6,967 bases of DNA from Pseudomonadota bacterium (lineage in GTDB: Bacteria; Pseudomonadota; Alphaproteobacteria; Rhizobiales; Beijerinckiaceae), in assembly GCA_028876585.1 (NCBI GenBank), contig JAGWRL010000355.1, positions 1 through 6,967 on the forward strand, in the 5' to 3' direction. Each line of letters starts with the position of its first letter. Position 1 is the stretch's first letter. Made by a program: the position numbers and the translations under genes. The notes under the pieces are model-generated. The model saw only the letters and a program-made list of their open reading frames with translations, had not been told where the DNA came from and did not search any database. This document shows positions 5,322 through 6,967 of this stretch, piece by piece.

Positions 5322-6725
5322 ATGAACGCCCCCGCGCCCAACCGCGTCGGTCTGGTGCTCGCCGCGCTGCGCGCGCGCATCGATTCGCGCGCTTTGCCGC
5401 GCGGCGCGCGGCTGCCCTCGGTGCGCCGGCTCGCCGAGGAGTTGGGCGTGTCGAAATCGACGGTGGTCGAGGCTTACGACCGGCTGGCGGCGGAAAGCGC
5501 CGTCGAGCCGCGGCGCGGCTCCGGCTTTTACGTCGCCGCCGCGCCCGAGCCGCTGAAACTCGCCGCCGCTCCGACGCTCGACCCCGCCGTCGATCTGCTG
5601 ACGCTGGTGCGCCGGGCGCTGGAGGATCGGCCGCACGAATTGCATCCGGCTTCGGGCTGGCTGCCGGAGAGCTGGCTGCCCGAGGCGGGAATCGGAAAGG
5701 CGATGCGCGCGGTGGCGCGCGGGCCGGCGCCGACGAAGCTGCGCTATGATTCACCGCATGGCTTCGAGCCTCTGCGCCGGCTGATCGCGGCGCGGCTCGC
5801 CGAGCGCGGCGCGCCGATCGACCCGGCCCGGTTGGTGCTGACCGATTCCACCACGCAGGCGCTCGACCTCGCGCTGAGGTTCTTCCTCTCGCCCGGCGAC
5901 CGCGTCCTGGTCGACGATCCCCGTTATTTCAATCTGGCGCCGCTGGTGAGCGCCCATCGCGCCGAAATGGCGACCGTGCCTTACACGCGAGAGGGCCCCG
6001 ACCTCGCGGCGTTGGAGAGGGTGTTCGCGGAGAAACGGCCGCGCGTCTATCTGATGCTGGTCGGGCCGCACAACCCCACCGGCGCCACGCTCTCCGCCGC
6101 GGTCGCCCATCGCGTGCTTTCGCTCGCCGAGGCGCACGACGTCGTGATTCTCGAGGACGACATCTACGGCGACTTCGAGAGCCAGCCCTCGCCGCGACTG
6201 GCCGCGCTCGACGGCTACCGGCGCGTGCTCCAGGTCGGCGGCTATTCCAAGACGGTGACGGCGGCGCTGAAGATCGCCTATATCGCCGGCCGCGCCGACT
6301 GGATCGACGCGCTGGTCGATCTCAAACTCGCCACCACGCTCGGCAATTCCTCGTTCGCGGCGGCGACGATGCACGCCTTTCTCGCCGAGGGCGGCTACCG
6401 CCGCCATCTCGACGCGCTGCGGCCGCGCCTGGCCGCCGCGACCGCGCGGCTGTCGCAGCAATTGCAGGCGCTGGGGGTCAGGCTTTGGGTCGAGCCGCGC
6501 GCCGGCCTGTTCGCCTGGGGCGAACTGCCCGACGGGCTCGACGCGACCGAGGTCGCCCGCTTCGCGCAGGAGCGTAACGTGGTGTTCGCGCCGGGGCGCT
6601 CGTTCTCCGCCGATCCGCGCTGGCGCGGCTTCATGCGCTTCAACGTCGCCGCCAGCGCCGATCCGCGCGTGTTCGAGGCGCTCGCCTTCGCGATGGCGAA
6701 GGCGGGCCGCTCTCAGGGCGCGTAG
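5322..6725 (+). CDS. MocR-type regulator: GntR winged helix fused to PLP aminotransferase-like domain
   Basis: A 467-residue protein of normal MocR length. The N-terminal GntR winged helix spans about 8-72 ([31 protein letters not shown] at 25-55, then the wing GSGFYVAA). A short linker leads to a fold-type I PLP domain (about 105-460). Cofactor residues are all present: N251 (HNPTG), D279 and Y282 (EDDIY), the Schiff-base lysine K310 (GGYSKT), and R439 (MRFN) for the substrate carboxylate. The protein should therefore bind PLP and sense an amino compound or PLP itself, acting as regulator and possibly retaining weak aminotransferase activity. K317 stands where many relatives have a phosphate-binding arginine. 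ATG at 5322 is supported by AGGA 7 nt upstream. It is divergent from the DUF1127 gene, and MocR proteins often regulate a divergent neighbour. The effector cannot be deduced; relatives include PdxR, GabR and YdcR. Confidence 0.9.
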   Translation: MNAPAPNRVGLVLAALRARIDSRALPRGARLPSVRRLAEELGVSKSTVVEAYDRLAAESAVEPRRGSGFYVAAAPEPLKLAAAPTLDPAVDLLTLVRRALEDRPHELHPASGWLPESWLPEAGIGKAMRAVARGPAPTKLRYDSPHGFEPLRRLIAARLAERGAPIDPARLVLTDSTTQALDLALRFFLSPGDRVLVDDPRYFNLAPLVSAHRAEMATVPYTREGPDLAALERVFAEKRPRVYLMLVGPHNPTGATLSAAVAHRVLSLAEAHDVVILEDDIYGDFESQPSPRLAALDGYRRVLQVGGYSKTVTAALKIAYIAGRADWIDALVDLKLATTLGNSSFAAATMHAFLAEGGYRRHLDALRPRLAAATARLSQQLQALGVRLWVEPRAGLFAWGELPDGLDATEVARFAQERNVVFAPGRSFSADPRWRGFMRFNVAASADPRVFEALAFAMAKAGRSQGA

Positions 6726-6967
6726 CGGGCGCGATACCACTCGACGAACGCCCGCACGCCCGTCTCCACCTCGGTCTGCGGGACATAGCCGGTCAGCGCG
6801 CGCAACAGGTCGGGCGCGGCCCAAGTCGCCGGCACGTCGCCCTTCTGCATCTCCAGCAGCCGCCGCTGGATCGTCAGGCCGAGCGCCCGCTCGATCGCGT
6901 CGATGAACGGCAGCAGCCCGAACGGCTGGCCGCCGCCGATATTGACGACGCGATAGGGCGCGGCCGG
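6713..6967 (-). CDS. NAD-dependent nucleotide-sugar epimerase, C-terminal part (UDP-glucuronate 4-epimerase-like)
   Basis: The minus-strand frame is open from the window edge (6967) to a TGA at 6713-6715, giving 84 C-terminal residues; the N-terminal NAD-binding portion lies outside. The visible sequence runs [20 protein letters not shown] (4-23), then [19 protein letters not shown] (37-55) and [25 protein letters not shown] (58-82). This is the characteristic substrate-binding end of extended short-chain dehydrogenases such as UDP-glucuronate 4-epimerase (CapI/LpsL group), where QxGDVxxTxAD is conserved. Such enzymes make UDP-galacturonate for surface polysaccharides. The 3' end overlaps the MocR gene by 13 bp on the opposite strand. 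Family is confident; exact sugar specificity is not. Confidence 0.85.
   Translation of the reverse strand, partial: PAAPYRVVNIGGGQPFGLLPFIDAIERALGLTIQRRLLEMQKGDVPATWAAPDLLRALTGYVPQTEVETGVRAFVEWYRARYAP

Noticed and set aside
5217..5645. Upstream extension of the DUF1127 protein to 234 residues
   Set aside because: The extra part is antisense to the MocR gene and crosses the regulatory spacer; ATG at 5216 has an excellent GAGGAG site.
5751..6824. 357-residue minus-strand ORF antisense to the MocR gene
   Set aside because: No recognisable domain, composition of a GC-rich shadow, and it runs in a different frame through the true epimerase gene at 6713-6967.
1..6967. CRISPR array, tRNA, rRNA, transposase or phage gene
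   Set aside because: No regularly spaced repeat series, no recognisable tRNA or rRNA sequence, and no mobile-element protein was found on either strand.

Overview
The window is GC-rich chromosomal DNA whose genes all look alphaproteobacterial, most likely Hyphomicrobiales (Rhizobiales). The signs are a Rhizobiales-like SecY N-terminus, a short-LID adenylate kinase, a DUF6163-type membrane protein next to an LdtR-type MarR regulator, and a DUF1127 protein. I cannot name the genus from sequence alone. No tRNA, rRNA, CRISPR array, transposase or phage gene is visible, so this is core-type chromosome rather than a mobile island.

Layout, left to right. (1) Positions 1-396 hold the 3' part of rplO (ribosomal protein L15), normally followed directly by secY in the spc ribosomal-protein operon. 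(2) Positions 397-717 are a non-coding gap of about 320 bp. It holds two perfect hairpins, the second a 12-bp stem resembling a terminator or attenuator, and then a REP-like dispersed palindromic element with 34-nt inverted arms. (3) Positions 718-4134 hold four same-strand genes: secY, adk, a 3-hydroxyisobutyryl-CoA hydrolase/enoyl-CoA hydratase family gene, and a four-helix DUF6163-like membrane protein. Each joins the next by a 4-nt stop/start overlap (ATGA, GTGA, TTGA). In most related genomes adk is followed by rpsM-rpsK-rpoA-rplQ; those genes are absent here, so the conserved ribosomal cluster is interrupted at this point. (4) Positions 4135-4361 are a relatively AT-rich regulatory gap with short repeats. 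(5) Positions 4362-4874 hold a MarR/winged-helix regulator of the LdtR type, followed by a clear intrinsic terminator. (6) Positions 4941-6725 hold a divergent pair: a small DUF1127 gene on the minus strand and a MocR-type (GntR HTH plus PLP aminotransferase) regulator on the plus strand. The 105-bp spacer between them contains a promoter-like sequence and a candidate operator. (7) Positions 6713-6967 hold the C-terminal part of a nucleotide-sugar epimerase on the minus strand, converging on the MocR gene with a 13-bp overlap.

How the genes may work together. SecY and Adk are housekeeping proteins (protein export and adenylate balance). The acyl-CoA hydrolase (valine catabolism) and the DUF6163-like protein appear co-transcribed and translationally coupled to them, which would tie a catabolic enzyme and an unknown inner-membrane protein to housekeeping expression. 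LdtR-type regulators are known in Liberibacter and Sinorhizobium to control cell-wall L,D-transpeptidase genes; the adjacent membrane protein could belong to the same envelope function, but that is inference. The MocR gene probably regulates itself and perhaps the divergent DUF1127 gene.

No entirely new system stands out. The points most worth following are the broken spc/alpha junction with its chain of ATG/GTG/TTG overlaps, the hairpins and REP-like element dividing rplO from secY, and the MocR/DUF1127 intergenic region.
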